Shown one piece after another: positions 34,727 through 43,670 of a stretch of DNA of 64,000 nucleotides. Within the stretch, counting starts at the first letter, position 1, and each line of letters opens with the position of its first letter. The DNA is taken from the NCBI RefSeq assembly GCF_028885415.1, contig NZ_CP118527.1, forward strand, positions 4,960,001 to 5,024,000, written 5' to 3'. The notes beneath the pieces are model-generated. The model was given only the letters and a program-made list of their open reading frames with translations, was not told where the DNA came from and ran no database searches. The translations under genes were made by a program, and so were the position numbers. The stretch comes from Streptomyces coeruleorubidus. GTDB lineage: Bacteria > Actinomycetota > Actinomycetes > Streptomycetales > Streptomycetaceae.

Positions 34727-36961
34727 ATGCGCGACCCCATGGTGCTCAGGGCCCAGAGATTCGTGAACTCCGTCTACGGCAGCCGTATCGGTACGAAGGT
34801 GGAGGAAACCGGCGAGGCCGACTGGGCGACGATGTACGCCCTGACCCGTGCCCTCCAGTACGAGCTGGGCATCACGACACTGTCCGACAACTTCGGCCCC
34901 ACCACACTCTCCACGCTGACCGCCAAGTACCCCGAGCTGAACGCGGACAGCGTCCCCTCCCCCGACTTCTGCCGCATCATCCAGTCCGGCCTGTACTGCA
35001 AGGGCTACGACGGCGGCGACCTGGACGGCACGTACGGCGAGCGGGTCCGGGCGGCCGTCACGCAGCTCAAGACCGACATGGGCCTCGAACATGCCTTCCC
35101 CGGCGCCGATCTGACGCCGAAGGTGTTCAAGGCGCTGCTGACGATGGACTCGTACGTCCTCGGCACCTTGGGCACCCAGCAGGTCCGCGAGGTGCAGCGC
35201 TGGCTCAACGGGCGCTACCTGAACCGGCAGGACTTCTTCGTCGTCGCCTGCGACGGACGCGTGTCCCGGGACCTGGCCCGGGCGCTGGTCTTCGGCGTGC
35301 AGTACGAGCTCGGCATGGCCGACGGCACCGCCAACGGCAACTTCGGGCCGGGCACCCAGTCGGCCCTGAAGTCGCACCCCGTGCGGCAGAGCGACAAGGG
35401 CGTCTACGTCCAGCTGTTCTCCGCCGGGATGGTCGTGAACCGGCGGCCCGTCGCCCTCACCGACACCTTCGACTCCTACCTCGCCGCGGCGGTCCGGGCC
35501 TTCCAGAGCTTCGTCGCTCTCCCGGCCACGGGCGAGGGCGACTTCCCCACCTTCGCCTCCCTCCTGGCGTCCTACGGCGACCAGTCGCGTCAGGGCAAGG
35601 CCTGCGACACCATCGCCAAGGTCACCCCGGCGCGCGCGGCGTCGCTCAAGGCCGCCGGGATCACCTACGTCGGCCGCTATCTCACCAACCCGAGCGCCAC
35701 CTCCCTGCCGGAGAAGGCAATCCAGCCGGGCGAGTTGCAGGTCTTCGCCCAGCACGGCCTGCGCTGCTTCCCGATCTATCAGACCGTCAACAACGACGCC
35801 TCGGACTTCGACTACGTCGCCGGTCGCACAGCCGGGTACGCGGCGGTCAACGCCGCCCTCGACCACGGCTTCAGGAGGGGGACCCGGATCTTCTTCGCCG
35901 TCGACTTCGACGCGATCGACGCCGAGATCACCGCGAACGTCCTGCCCCACTTCAAGGGCATCAAGGAGGCGATGGCGGACTCCGGTCACCCGTACGAGAT
36001 CGGTGTCTACGGCTCGCGCAACGTCTGCGCGCAGGTCGGCGCGGCCGGCTGGTCGACGGCGAGCTTCGTGGCCGACATGTCCCCGGGCTTCGAGGGCAAC
36101 GCCGGGCGCCCGCTGCCGAAGGACTGGGCCTACGACCAGTTCGTCATCCGCACCCTCGGCTCGGGCGACGGGCAGCTGGAGGTCGACGTCGACATCGCCT
36201 CGGGCCGTGACACCGGGCAGGGCTCGTTCAACCGGCCGCGGCCCGCCGTGCCGGACGTCGCCCTCGACGCACGCCAGGTGCCGGCGCTGCGGGCCGACCT
36301 CGCGCGCTACATGCGGTCGATCGGACGCCCGGACCTGGGCGGCGTGGGCAGCGGTGCCGGGCTCTACACCAACGCCCAGGCAGTCGAGGCGATCCAGGAC
36401 CAGGACGGACTGATCACCGAGCTGTCGCACACGTACAAGATGCGCAAGGCGCTGATCCAGACGGCCGTCTACTGGGCCATGCGCGACTACAGCCTCGCCG
36501 ACCAGGCCACCGACCAGCAGGTCGCCGACCACCACCTCACGGGCTCCGGCTCCGTCAGGGACTCGCACACCGGCATCGGGCAGATCAGCGGCTTCGACGC
36601 CATCCAGGCCTGGAACCACTGCATCGGCTGGGGTCTCACCACCGGCGACCGCCGCGACCCGGCCAAGGACGCCGACCTCTGGTCCGTGTGGCAGCAGATG
36701 AGCAAGGACAACGCGTTCAGCGTGCGCACCGCGGCCCTGGTCCACCTGTGGGGGACACGGGGCAGGCCCGGCGGCCAGTTGCCCCCCGGCGACCGCGTCA
36801 CCACCCCGCGGGCCATGCGCCTGGACCTCGCCGAGTTCGAGATCACCGAGCTGCTGCGCCGCTACCGGGCCTGGGACCCCGACGTGGAGGCGCAGACGCA
36901 CCAGAGCCTGGCCGTCTACCAGATCTTCGAGAAGTACAACAGCATCGCCCGCAACGCGTGA
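34727..36961 (+). CDS. DUF1906 (Rv2525c-like) glycoside-hydrolase-like protein with peptidoglycan-binding-type repeats
   Basis: A 744-aa multidomain protein. Residues 1-285 contain four repeats resembling peptidoglycan-binding domains, arranged as two similar pairs (NFGPTTLSTL and NFGPGTQSAL mark the first of each). Residues about 295-500 match the DUF1906 glycoside-hydrolase-like domain (AGITYVGRYLTNPS, FFAVDFDAIDAEI, YEIGVYGSRNVC). The C-terminal 240 residues include HTGIGQISGFDAIQAWN, reminiscent of lysozyme/transglycosylase helices. No signal peptide, Tat motif or membrane helix is visible, which is odd for a wall-acting protein. GTGA overlap couples it to the next gene, which does carry a Tat signal. 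Confidence 0.82.
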   Translation: MRDPMVLRAQRFVNSVYGSRIGTKVEETGEADWATMYALTRALQYELGITTLSDNFGPTTLSTLTAKYPELNADSVPSPDFCRIIQSGLYCKGYDGGDLDGTYGERVRAAVTQLKTDMGLEHAFPGADLTPKVFKALLTMDSYVLGTLGTQQVREVQRWLNGRYLNRQDFFVVACDGRVSRDLARALVFGVQYELGMADGTANGNFGPGTQSALKSHPVRQSDKGVYVQLFSAGMVVNRRPVALTDTFDSYLAAAVRAFQSFVALPATGEGDFPTFASLLASYGDQSRQGKACDTIAKVTPARAASLKAAGITYVGRYLTNPSATSLPEKAIQPGELQVFAQHGLRCFPIYQTVNNDASDFDYVAGRTAGYAAVNAALDHGFRRGTRIFFAVDFDAIDAEITANVLPHFKGIKEAMADSGHPYEIGVYGSRNVCAQVGAAGWSTASFVADMSPGFEGNAGRPLPKDWAYDQFVIRTLGSGDGQLEVDVDIASGRDTGQGSFNRPRPAVPDVALDARQVPALRADLARYMRSIGRPDLGGVGSGAGLYTNAQAVEAIQDQDGLITELSHTYKMRKALIQTAVYWAMRDYSLADQATDQQVADHHLTGSGSVRDSHTGIGQISGFDAIQAWNHCIGWGLTTGDRRDPAKDADLWSVWQQMSKDNAFSVRTAALVHLWGTRGRPGGQLPPGDRVTTPRAMRLDLAEFEITELLRRYRAWDPDVEAQTHQSLAVYQIFEKYNSIARNA

Positions 36962-37797
36962 ATCGCTGGAATGAGAGCCCGTTGAACCTCAACCTCCCCC
37001 GGATCCCCCGCAGAGGACCCCGCCCGGCCGCCGCGCACCGACGCGGGTTGTCCCGCCGCGCCCTGCTCGGCCGTATCGCCGCGGTCGGCGGTGCCGTGGG
37101 CGTCGCCGCCCTGCCCCTCTCGCACTTCCTGTCGCAGGCGTACGCCGACGCGCACAACCCCATCCCGGGCCGCGTACGGGATGCCCTGCGCAGCGCGCAG
37201 GACCGGACCCGGCGCGTGCTGGCCGGCTCACGCTCCCACAACGGCTGGCAGATGGAGAACGTCGCGGACGACGGCGGCACCGTCTACACCCGCCCCGTGC
37301 CCGGCACCCCGCTGACGGGCATCGCGGTCCGCATGGGCGACGTGGAGACCGTCCTCGTCCACCTGGTGCGCCGGTTCCACTACGAGGTCGACAGGCTGCG
37401 CCGGGGTGACGTCACCGGCTGGCACGACCCGTCCGGCGTCGGCAAGGGCCGTCCGGAGTCCAACCTGGCGTCCGGCACGGCGGTGCGGATCCGGCCGGGC
37501 TTCTACCCGCGCGGCGCCCGGGGCGGCTTCTTCCCGCAGCAGGAGGTCGTGATCCGCGACATCCTCGCCGAGCTCGACGGCGTCGTCCGCTGGGGCGGCG
37601 ACGACTCCACGCCCGACGAGTCGCTGTTCTCCATCGACGTACGGCCCGGTGACCAGCGGCTGGCCGAGGTAGCGGCGCGGATCCGCGGCTGGCAGCTGGA
37701 GCCGGGAGCCGGTGCGGGCGCCCCCGTGAACGTGCTGGCGGGCAGCCGGCGCAGGGCGGCCCGGGCGCTGGAGCGCCGTCAGCGCACCGCTGCATGA
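36958..37797 (+). CDS. Tat-exported M15-peptidase-like protein lacking zinc ligands
   Basis: A 279-aa protein. A twin-arginine signal (LSRRALLGRIAAVGGAVGVAAL, residues ~31-52) directs export. The rest resembles the M15/VanY D-Ala-D-Ala carboxypeptidase fold: SNLASGTAVRI corresponds to the zinc motif SxHxxGxAxD, and DESLFSIDV to the second motif (D/E)xxHF. The zinc-binding His and Asp are replaced by Leu and Arg, and the last His by Leu, so hydrolysis is unlikely. A peptidoglycan-binding role is inferred. The GTG overlaps the upstream stop; a start farther in (TTG 36982) cannot be excluded. A perfect terminator follows. Confidence 0.72.
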   Translation: MNRWNESPLNLNLPRIPRRGPRPAAAHRRGLSRRALLGRIAAVGGAVGVAALPLSHFLSQAYADAHNPIPGRVRDALRSAQDRTRRVLAGSRSHNGWQMENVADDGGTVYTRPVPGTPLTGIAVRMGDVETVLVHLVRRFHYEVDRLRRGDVTGWHDPSGVGKGRPESNLASGTAVRIRPGFYPRGARGGFFPQQEVVIRDILAELDGVVRWGGDDSTPDESLFSIDVRPGDQRLAEVAARIRGWQLEPGAGAGAPVNVLAGSRRRAARALERRQRTAA

Positions 37798-37801
37798 CGG
37801 A

Positions 37802-37840
37802 CGAAGGGGCTCTGCCGCGGTCTGCGGCAGAGCCCCTTCG
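37802..37840. terminator. Strong bidirectional terminator
   Basis: CGAAGGGGCTCTGCCGC and GCGGCAGAGCCCCTTCG form a perfect 17-bp stem with a 5-base loop, between convergent cell-wall genes. Confidence 0.9.
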
Positions 37841-37851
37841 GGGTGTCTGTC

Positions 37852-38751
37852 CTACTTGCTGAAGCCGTAGTTCAGCAGCTTCGTCGCGTCCGACTTCCGG
37901 GTGGGCCCGTCGGTCGAGGCGAGGACCGTGCCGATGACGGTCTTGCCGTTCCGCGTGGCGGCGAAAACCAGGCAGTACCCGGCCTCCGGGCCGGAGCCGG
38001 TCTTCACACCGATCGCGCCCGAGTAGCTCGCGAGCAGCGGGTTGGTGTTCTCCCACGGGGCCATCGTCCGCGTGCCGCCGGACTTCGTGGTCGTCTTCGC
38101 CGTGTACTTCTTCGTCTTGACGACCGTGCGGAACGTGGAGTTCTTCATGGCCGTGCTGGCGATCTTCGTCAGGTCGCGCGGCGTGGAGTAGTTGGCGCCC
38201 TTGCCGATGCCGTCGAACGAGTCGAAGTGGGTGTTCTTCAGACCCAGGTCCTTGGCGGTGGTGTTCATCTTGCCGATGAAGGACTTCACGCGCGCCGCCC
38301 GCGTCGAGCCCGAGCCGAACTTGTCGGCGAGCGCGTACGCCGCGTCGCAGCCGGACGGCAGCATCAGCCCGTACAGCAGCTGGCGGACGGTGACCTTGTC
38401 GCCGACGATCAGCTTGGCGTTCGACGCCCAGTTGTTGTCGACGATGTAGTCGCTGTACGCCTTCTGGATCGTGACCTTGCTGTCCAGGTTGAGCTTCGGC
38501 TGCTTCAGCACCACCAGGGCCGTCATGATCTTGGTGGTCGAGCCGGTGGAGCGGCGGGTGTCGGCCGCCTTGGTGTAGAGCGACTTGCCGGTCGCGTTGT
38601 TCATCACGTAGCCGCCCTTGGCGGCGATCGAGGGCGCCGTGGCGGCCTGCGCGGGCGCAGCGGTGAGGGCTCCGGTCGCGAGCATGGCGCCGGTGGTCAC
38701 GGCGGCGGCCGCAGCTCTGCGGAGACGGGTGCCCTTAATGCCGGTTATCAA
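37852..38751 (-). CDS. dacA: Secreted D-alanyl-D-alanine carboxypeptidase/transpeptidase (S11, K15-like)
   Basis: A 299-aa serine DD-peptidase that trims or cross-links peptidoglycan stem peptides outside the cell. A Sec signal (GTRLRRAAAAAVTTGAMLATG, cleavage after APAQA) begins the protein. Active-site motifs are STTK (SxxK, nucleophile Ser), SGC in PSGCDAAYAL (the SxC variant also found in Streptomyces K15 DD-transpeptidase in place of SxN) and KTGSG. There is no C-terminal anchor of the E. coli PBP5 type. The TTG at 38751 is chosen to give a normal signal peptide; an ATG farther upstream (38823) would add 24 unlikely residues. Confidence 0.88.
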   Translation of the reverse strand: MITGIKGTRLRRAAAAAVTTGAMLATGALTAAPAQAATAPSIAAKGGYVMNNATGKSLYTKAADTRRSTGSTTKIMTALVVLKQPKLNLDSKVTIQKAYSDYIVDNNWASNAKLIVGDKVTVRQLLYGLMLPSGCDAAYALADKFGSGSTRAARVKSFIGKMNTTAKDLGLKNTHFDSFDGIGKGANYSTPRDLTKIASTAMKNSTFRTVVKTKKYTAKTTTKSGGTRTMAPWENTNPLLASYSGAIGVKTGSGPEAGYCLVFAATRNGKTVIGTVLASTDGPTRKSDATKLLNYGFSK

Positions 38752-38946
38752 GTGAAGTACCCCGATTGCGTTGAATGCCCCATCGGTGCGGCCGAGTTGA
38801 GGACGAGGGGAAAGGGGCCGCACGTGTCTGACTTGTAACTAGCACACGTGGTTGTGCTGTTGCCGAGGGGGCCCCCGCTTTGCCACAGATGTGTGACATT
38901 CGAGTCCGCATACTGGACGAATGCATCCATGCGTACCTGTTGTATC

Positions 38947-38952
38947 TATGCT
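38947..38952 (+). promoter_or_regulatory. -10 box (TATGCT) of a leaderless promoter
   Basis: TATGCT ends 6 bases before the ATG of the GntR gene. Confidence 0.5.
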
Positions 38953-38958
38953 GTCGGC

Positions 38959-39609
38959 ATGACCTTGGCCGTGAAGCACCCTCCCGCCGCCGACCGCGTC
39001 TACACCCACGTCAAGCAGGGTGTCCTGGAGCGCCGTTACGAGGGCGGGACCCTCCTCACCGAGGGCGAGCTCGCCGAGGCCGTCGGGGTCTCGCGCACGC
39101 CGGTGCGCGAGGCGCTGCTCCGGCTGGAGGCCGAGGGGCTGATCCGGCTCTACCCGAAGAAGGGCGCCCTCGTCCTGCCGGTCTCCGCGCAGGAGATCGC
39201 CGACGTCGTCGAGACACGGCTGCTCGTCGAGGAGCACGCGGCGCGCAAGGCCGTGCCCGCGCCGGCCGGGCTCATCGAGCGCCTGGAGGAGCTGCTGGCC
39301 CGGCAGAAGAAGCAGGCCGCCGCCGGAGACCTCGCGGGGGCCGCCGTCACCGACCGCTGCTTCCACGCCGAGATCGTCCGCAGCGGCGGCAACGAGATCC
39401 TCTCCCGGCTCTACGACCAGCTGCGCGACCGCCAGCTGCGGATGGGCGTCGCCGTCATGCACTCCCACCCCGACCGGATCGCCAAGACCCTCGCCGAGCA
39501 CGAGGAGATCCTCGACGCGCTGCGCGCCGGGGATGCCGAGGCGGCCGTCGGGCTGGTCCACCGGCACGTCAGCTGGTTCTCGCACCTGGCCCGGGGGGAG
39601 GTCCGATGA
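38959..39609 (+). CDS. GntR/FadR-family regulator (FCD type)
   Basis: A 216-aa regulator. The N-terminal winged HTH has LTEGELAEAVGVSRTPVREALLRLEAEGLI (about residues 35-65 in parts). The C-terminal FCD domain, with the metal/ligand-binding residues in VTDRCFHAEIV and LAEHEEILDAL, binds a small organic acid in related proteins. A leaderless ATG is chosen; the longer frame upstream is unlikely. It overlaps the following transporter gene by ATGA, so it probably controls that transporter. The ligand is not known. Confidence 0.92.
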   Translation: MTLAVKHPPAADRVYTHVKQGVLERRYEGGTLLTEGELAEAVGVSRTPVREALLRLEAEGLIRLYPKKGALVLPVSAQEIADVVETRLLVEEHAARKAVPAPAGLIERLEELLARQKKQAAAGDLAGAAVTDRCFHAEIVRSGGNEILSRLYDQLRDRQLRMGVAVMHSHPDRIAKTLAEHEEILDALRAGDAEAAVGLVHRHVSWFSHLARGEVR

Positions 39610-40901
39610 GCGCCACCGCGCTGCCGGGCGATCCGCCGGGCGGCCGGCGCGCGCTGGCCGTCTGGGGCATCGGCGTCTCGGTCTACTTCGTCGCGGTCAT
39701 CTTCCGCACGTCCCTGGGCGTGGCCGGCCTCGACGCGGCCGACCGCTTCCACGTCAACGCCTCCGCGCTCTCCACCTTCTCCATCCTCCAACTGCTGGTC
39801 TACGCGGGCATGCAGATACCCGTCGGCCTGCTCGTCGACCGGCTCGGCACCAAGAAGGTCCTGACCCTCGGGGCGGTGCTGTTCACGGCCGGGCAGCTGG
39901 GCTTCGCGTTCTCCCCGTCGTACGGCACGGCGCTCGCCTCCCGGGCGCTGCTCGGCTGCGGTGACGCGTTGACGTTCATCAGCGTGCTGCGGCTCGGCGC
40001 CCGGTGGTTCCCGGCCCGGCGTGGGCCGCTCGTCGCCCAGTTCGCGGGGCTGGTGGGCATGGCGGGCAACCTCGTCTCCACGCTCGTCCTGGCCCGGCTG
40101 CTGCACGGCGTCGGCTGGACGGCGGCCTTCGCGGGCAGCGCGGCCGCCGGGGCCGTGGTGTTCGTCCTGGTGCTGCTGTTCCTGAAGGACCACCCGGAGG
40201 GCCACGAGCCGGAGCCGCTCCCGCACCAGGGCGCGGCCTACGTACGGCGGCAGATCGCCGCCGCCTGGCGGGAGCCGGGGACGCGGCTCGGGCTGTGGGT
40301 GCACTTCACGACCCAGTTCCCGGCGATGGTGTTCCTGCTGCTGTGGGGCCTGCCGTTCCTCGTCGAGGCCCAGGGACTGTCCCGGGCCACGGCCGGTGAG
40401 CTCCTCACACTGGTCGTGCTGTCGAACATGGTCGTCGGTCTGGTCTACGGGCAGATCGTCGCCCGGCACCACGGGGCGCGGCTGCCGCTCGCGCTCGGCA
40501 CGGTCGGGACGACGGCGGCCCTGTGGGCGGCGACGCTGGCCTACCCCGGACCGCACGCCCCGATGTGGCTGCTGATCGTGCTCTGCACGGTCCTCGGGGC
40601 ATGCGGGCCCGCGTCGATGCTCGGCTTCGACTTCGCCCGCCCGGCGAACCCGCCCGAGCGGCAGGGCACGGCCTCCGGCATCACCAACATGGGCGGCTTC
40701 GTGGCCTCCATGACCACGCTGTTCGCCGTCGGGGTGCTGCTGGACGCCACCGGCGACGACTACACCGTGGCCTTCTCGGTGGTGTTCGTGCTCCAGGCGC
40801 TCGGGGTCGCTCAGATCCTGCGGCTGCGCAAGCAGGCGGCCCGGCGCGAGCGGGAGCGGCTGGTGGCGAGCCGGGTGGAGACGGTGCACGTGCCGGCGTA
40901 G
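39606..40901 (+). CDS. MFS transporter
   Basis: A 431-aa major-facilitator protein with 12 predicted helices. The loop 2-3 motif appears as GLLVDRLGTKKVL, and the N-terminal FRTSLGVAGLDAADRF is typical of organic-anion/nitrate-like or sugar-acid uptake families. It is encoded in an operon with a GntR regulator (4-base overlap), suggesting uptake of the compound sensed by that regulator. Substrate cannot be read from the sequence. Its stop codon is separated by one base from the stop of the convergent methyltransferase gene. Confidence 0.9.
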   Translation: MSATALPGDPPGGRRALAVWGIGVSVYFVAVIFRTSLGVAGLDAADRFHVNASALSTFSILQLLVYAGMQIPVGLLVDRLGTKKVLTLGAVLFTAGQLGFAFSPSYGTALASRALLGCGDALTFISVLRLGARWFPARRGPLVAQFAGLVGMAGNLVSTLVLARLLHGVGWTAAFAGSAAAGAVVFVLVLLFLKDHPEGHEPEPLPHQGAAYVRRQIAAAWREPGTRLGLWVHFTTQFPAMVFLLLWGLPFLVEAQGLSRATAGELLTLVVLSNMVVGLVYGQIVARHHGARLPLALGTVGTTAALWAATLAYPGPHAPMWLLIVLCTVLGACGPASMLGFDFARPANPPERQGTASGITNMGGFVASMTTLFAVGVLLDATGDDYTVAFSVVFVLQALGVAQILRLRKQAARRERERLVASRVETVHVPA

Positions 40902-40902
40902 G

Positions 40903-41646
40903 TCAACGGGCCGCCGCCGGTACGAGGGTGAGGTACGCCAGGCCGAGGACGCCGCGGTAGGTGAGCCAGGCGGCTCGGTGGCGGTCGGCGCGCTGCCGGG
41001 TCTCCTCCGCCAGGGGGTGGTCGGGGTGCTCGGCGAGCCACACCTCGGTGTCCGCGAGGTACGCCGACTCGAACTCCTCCCATTCGTCGAGGCTCGCGGT
41101 CTCCGTCCACTCCGGCCGGAACCCCGCCTCGATCGCCAGGCCGACGAGGGTCGCGAGGTCGGGGTGGTCGGTGGCTTTCGCGTCCGGCCACATGCGGGAC
41201 AGTTCGGCCGGGGTCGGGGTGCGCTGCCAGAACCCCTCGCCGAGGAGGACGCGGCCGTCGTCGGAGACGAGCCTGCGGAGTTCGCCGAGAGCCTGGGGGA
41301 GTCGGCTGCCGAGGGCCTGGCTCGCGCCTACGCACAGGACGAGGTCGGCGGGGCCGTGGGGGGTTCCGGTGGCGGACTCCTCCAGGAAACGGACCCGGTC
41401 GGTGAGTCCCCGTTCCTCGGCGGTCCGGCGGGCGCGGGCCAGGTCCTCGGCGTTGATGTCGATGCCGGTGCCGGTTGCCTTCGGGGCGGCGGTGAGGATG
41501 CGGAGCATGAGCTCGCCCCAGCCGCAGCCGATGTCCAGGACGGTTGTGGGGGTGTTGCCGGCCAGGCGCGTCACGAGCTGGTCTGCCCGTGCTTCGGACA
41601 GGGGGCCGTGGAAAGTGAGGCGGGTGTGGCGGGGCGGGGTGGTCAT
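40903..41646 (-). CDS. SAM-dependent class I methyltransferase
   Basis: A 247-aa cytoplasmic methyltransferase. The SAM-binding motif I VLDIGCGWGELML (around residues 36-48) is followed by an acidic loop (GTGIDINAEDL) and motif IV (ADLVLCVGASQALG). The ATG at 41646 fits the usual length of such enzymes; the frame upstream has no family match. The C-terminal half, with EWEEFESAY and RADRHRAAWLTYRG, is seen in Streptomyces proteins of unknown substrate. Confidence 0.88.
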   Translation of the reverse strand: MTTPPRHTRLTFHGPLSEARADQLVTRLAGNTPTTVLDIGCGWGELMLRILTAAPKATGTGIDINAEDLARARRTAEERGLTDRVRFLEESATGTPHGPADLVLCVGASQALGSRLPQALGELRRLVSDDGRVLLGEGFWQRTPTPAELSRMWPDAKATDHPDLATLVGLAIEAGFRPEWTETASLDEWEEFESAYLADTEVWLAEHPDHPLAEETRQRADRHRAAWLTYRGVLGLAYLTLVPAAAR

Positions 41647-41689
41647 GCGCAGGGACGGTACGTGAGGTGAGGCCTTGACGGCATGGGGT

Positions 41690-41815
41690 TTTGCGGCCCT
41701 GTCCGTTGGTGCTGAGGCCGGGTGGATGCGCAGCTCGGCGCGGCGAGGTGCCGCTGCGCCCACCCGTGCCGCCCCAGCGGCACGACTGCCCGCGGCTATG
41801 CGAGCTTCGGGCGAA
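41690..41815. repeat. Possible dispersed intergenic element
   Basis: The intergenic stretch contains GCTGCGCCCACCCGTGCCGC and CCGCGGCTATGCGAGCTTCG-like segments, a pattern often seen in noncoding gaps of streptomycete genomes. It includes partly self-complementary GTGCCGC/GCGGCAC arms. Copy number cannot be judged from one window. Confidence 0.3.
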
Positions 41816-41829
41816 GCCCGCAGCTGGGG

Positions 41830-42654
41830 CTACTGCGTCACCGTGAAGTTGCGCAGGATCGCCGCCGTCAGGTCCGGGTCGCCCTCCGTCTTCACCCTGT
41901 CCGTCACCGACTCCGGCGTCGCGCGGCCGCAGGCCAGGCGTACGTACGTCTCCCAGTCGAGGGTGAGCGTGGCGGCGGGGCCGAGGGCGGGGGCCGTTTC
42001 GAGGGTGCCGCGGCCCTGGATGTCGACGCGGATCGTGCGCAGGAACTCGACGGGGCCGTGGACGTCGAAGACGACGGCCGAGCTGCGCGGTGCCTGCGCG
42101 TCCTCGGCGACCACGCGCGGGAGTTCGCCGAGCAGCACGTCACGGGCGACGTGCGCGCCGGGGGAGTCGAGGTTGCCGGGCCGGCCGAGGGCCGTGCGCA
42201 GGTCCTGCTCGTGCACCCACACGTCGAAGGCGTGCCGGCGCATGGACTCCTCGAGGGTCAGCTCCGTGCCGAGCGGGCCGCGCACCTTCGTGCCCGGGTC
42301 GCGCGAGTCGTTGCGCAGCTGGCGGTTGCGGCGGATGATCACGTACTCCAGCTCGGAGGTCATCTCCGGGGCCGTGTGGTGACGGCGGACGTCGACCTGC
42401 ATCTCCATGTAGCGCTGGTGGTCGTTCGTCACGTGGAAGAGGTCGCGCGGCAGCGTGTGGATGGGGCGCGGGTCGCCCAGCATTTCGCAGTCCAGGCCGA
42501 TGACATGGGAGACCACGTCCCGCACCGACCACCCTGGGCACGGCGTCCGCCGGTTCCACTCGGCCTCCGCGAGCTGCTGGAGCAGCTCGGATATCGCTTC
42601 GACGGAGTGGGTCCAGGCGTCGGCGTAGGGCTGGAGGGTGGGATGCAGACTCAC
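41830..42654 (-). CDS. Maleylpyruvate isomerase-like, mycothiol-dependent family protein
   Basis: A 274-aa protein of the DinB-like/MDMPI family. The N-terminal four-helix domain has CPGWSVRDVVSHVIGLDCEML (about residues 43-63), whose first His belongs to the usual metal-binding triad; HAFDVWVHEQDLR (about 145-157) supplies the second and third. The C-terminal part is an SCP2-like domain (TLTLDWETYVRLACGR). Mycothiol-dependent isomerases and transferases of actinobacteria share this architecture. GTG start with a GAGGGG upstream. Exact reaction unknown. Confidence 0.85.
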   Translation of the reverse strand: MSLHPTLQPYADAWTHSVEAISELLQQLAEAEWNRRTPCPGWSVRDVVSHVIGLDCEMLGDPRPIHTLPRDLFHVTNDHQRYMEMQVDVRRHHTAPEMTSELEYVIIRRNRQLRNDSRDPGTKVRGPLGTELTLEESMRRHAFDVWVHEQDLRTALGRPGNLDSPGAHVARDVLLGELPRVVAEDAQAPRSSAVVFDVHGPVEFLRTIRVDIQGRGTLETAPALGPAATLTLDWETYVRLACGRATPESVTDRVKTEGDPDLTAAILRNFTVTQ

Positions 42655-42847
42655 GGAACGGGACCCCTCGGCGGTCGGTGCACGGGCAGGTGGTGGCGGC
42701 GTTGCCAGTGGGAGGTGGCGGCTGTCGGCGGGTGTCTTGGCAGCTAAGTTACGCTGCTGTGAGGCACCCCGGCAGTCCTTTCGTGTGACGATCGTAGGCC
42801 CGCGGGGAAGCCCTTGTGGACGGGTCGAATGCCAGGACGGTGGTAGT

Positions 42848-43648
42848 GTGCGCGCCTCTGTGATCCAGATCGCCGTAAACGAGGGCGAATCGGTCGAATC
42901 ACGCCGCCTGCGGGTGGCCTCGATGGTCCGGGACCAGGCCGGGGCCGATCTCGTTGTCCTGCCGGAGCTGTGGACCACGGGCGCCTTCGCCTACGAGGAG
43001 TTCGGGCAGGAGGCCGAGCCGCTCGAAGGGCCGACGTACGAGGCGATGGCGAAGGCCGCGAGCGACGCCGGTGTCTGGCTGCACGCGGGCTCGATCCCGG
43101 AGCGGGATCCTGAGGGGCCGCTCTACAACACCTCCCTCGTCTTCTCCCCTGCCGGCGACCTCGCCGCCGTCTACCGCAAGATCCACCGCTTCGGCTTCGA
43201 CAAGGGTGAGGTTGTGCTCATGGGCGCGGGTGCCGAGCTGGTGACGGTCCGTCTGCCGGCGACCACCCTGGGCCTCGCCACCTGTTACGACCTCCGTTTC
43301 CCCGAACTCTTCCGCGGTCTCGTCGACGCCGGTGCCGAGACGCTCGTGGTCCCGGCGGGCTGGCCGGAGCGCCGCCGGTCCCACTGGACGCTGCTGGCTC
43401 AGGCGCGGGCGGTCGAGAACCAGTCGTTCGTCGTCGGGTGTGGAACGGCCGGGACGCACGCCGGAGTTCCCCAGGCCGGTCACTCGATCGTCGTCGACCC
43501 CTGGGGCGAGGTACTGGCCGAGGCGGGCGCCGACGAGGAGGTGCTGACGGTGGAGTTCGACCCGGGGAAGGTCGCGAGGACGCGGGAGCAGTTCCCGGCG
43601 CTGAAGGACCGGGTGCTGGGGCTCCAGCCTCCTCTCCGGCAGCCTTAG
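42848..43648 (+). CDS. Nitrilase-superfamily carbon-nitrogen hydrolase
   Basis: A 266-aa C-N hydrolase. The catalytic triad is visible: Glu in LPELWTTG (about residue 40), Lys in YRKIHRFGFDKGE (about 115) and Cys in ATCYDLRFPELFR (about 148). The length fits omega-amidase or NIT-like amidases acting on small amides. It has no signal peptide. The GTG gives the classical start MRASVIQI. The gene stands alone, convergent with a LURP-one gene 22 bases away. Confidence 0.92.
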   Translation: MRASVIQIAVNEGESVESRRLRVASMVRDQAGADLVVLPELWTTGAFAYEEFGQEAEPLEGPTYEAMAKAASDAGVWLHAGSIPERDPEGPLYNTSLVFSPAGDLAAVYRKIHRFGFDKGEVVLMGAGAELVTVRLPATTLGLATCYDLRFPELFRGLVDAGAETLVVPAGWPERRRSHWTLLAQARAVENQSFVVGCGTAGTHAGVPQAGHSIVVDPWGEVLAEAGADEEVLTVEFDPGKVARTREQFPALKDRVLGLQPPLRQP

Positions 43649-43670
43649 GGGGTGTGCCGGCCCAGGGCCG

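Noticed and set aside
37852..38751. Defective DD-peptidase because SxN is SGC
   Set aside because: The SxC variant is present in the active Streptomyces K15 DD-transpeptidase, so the enzyme is likely functional.
41647..41763. N-terminal extension of the methyltransferase
   Set aside because: The added residues are unstructured, include the dispersed-element-like DNA, and no ribosome site supports the longer start.
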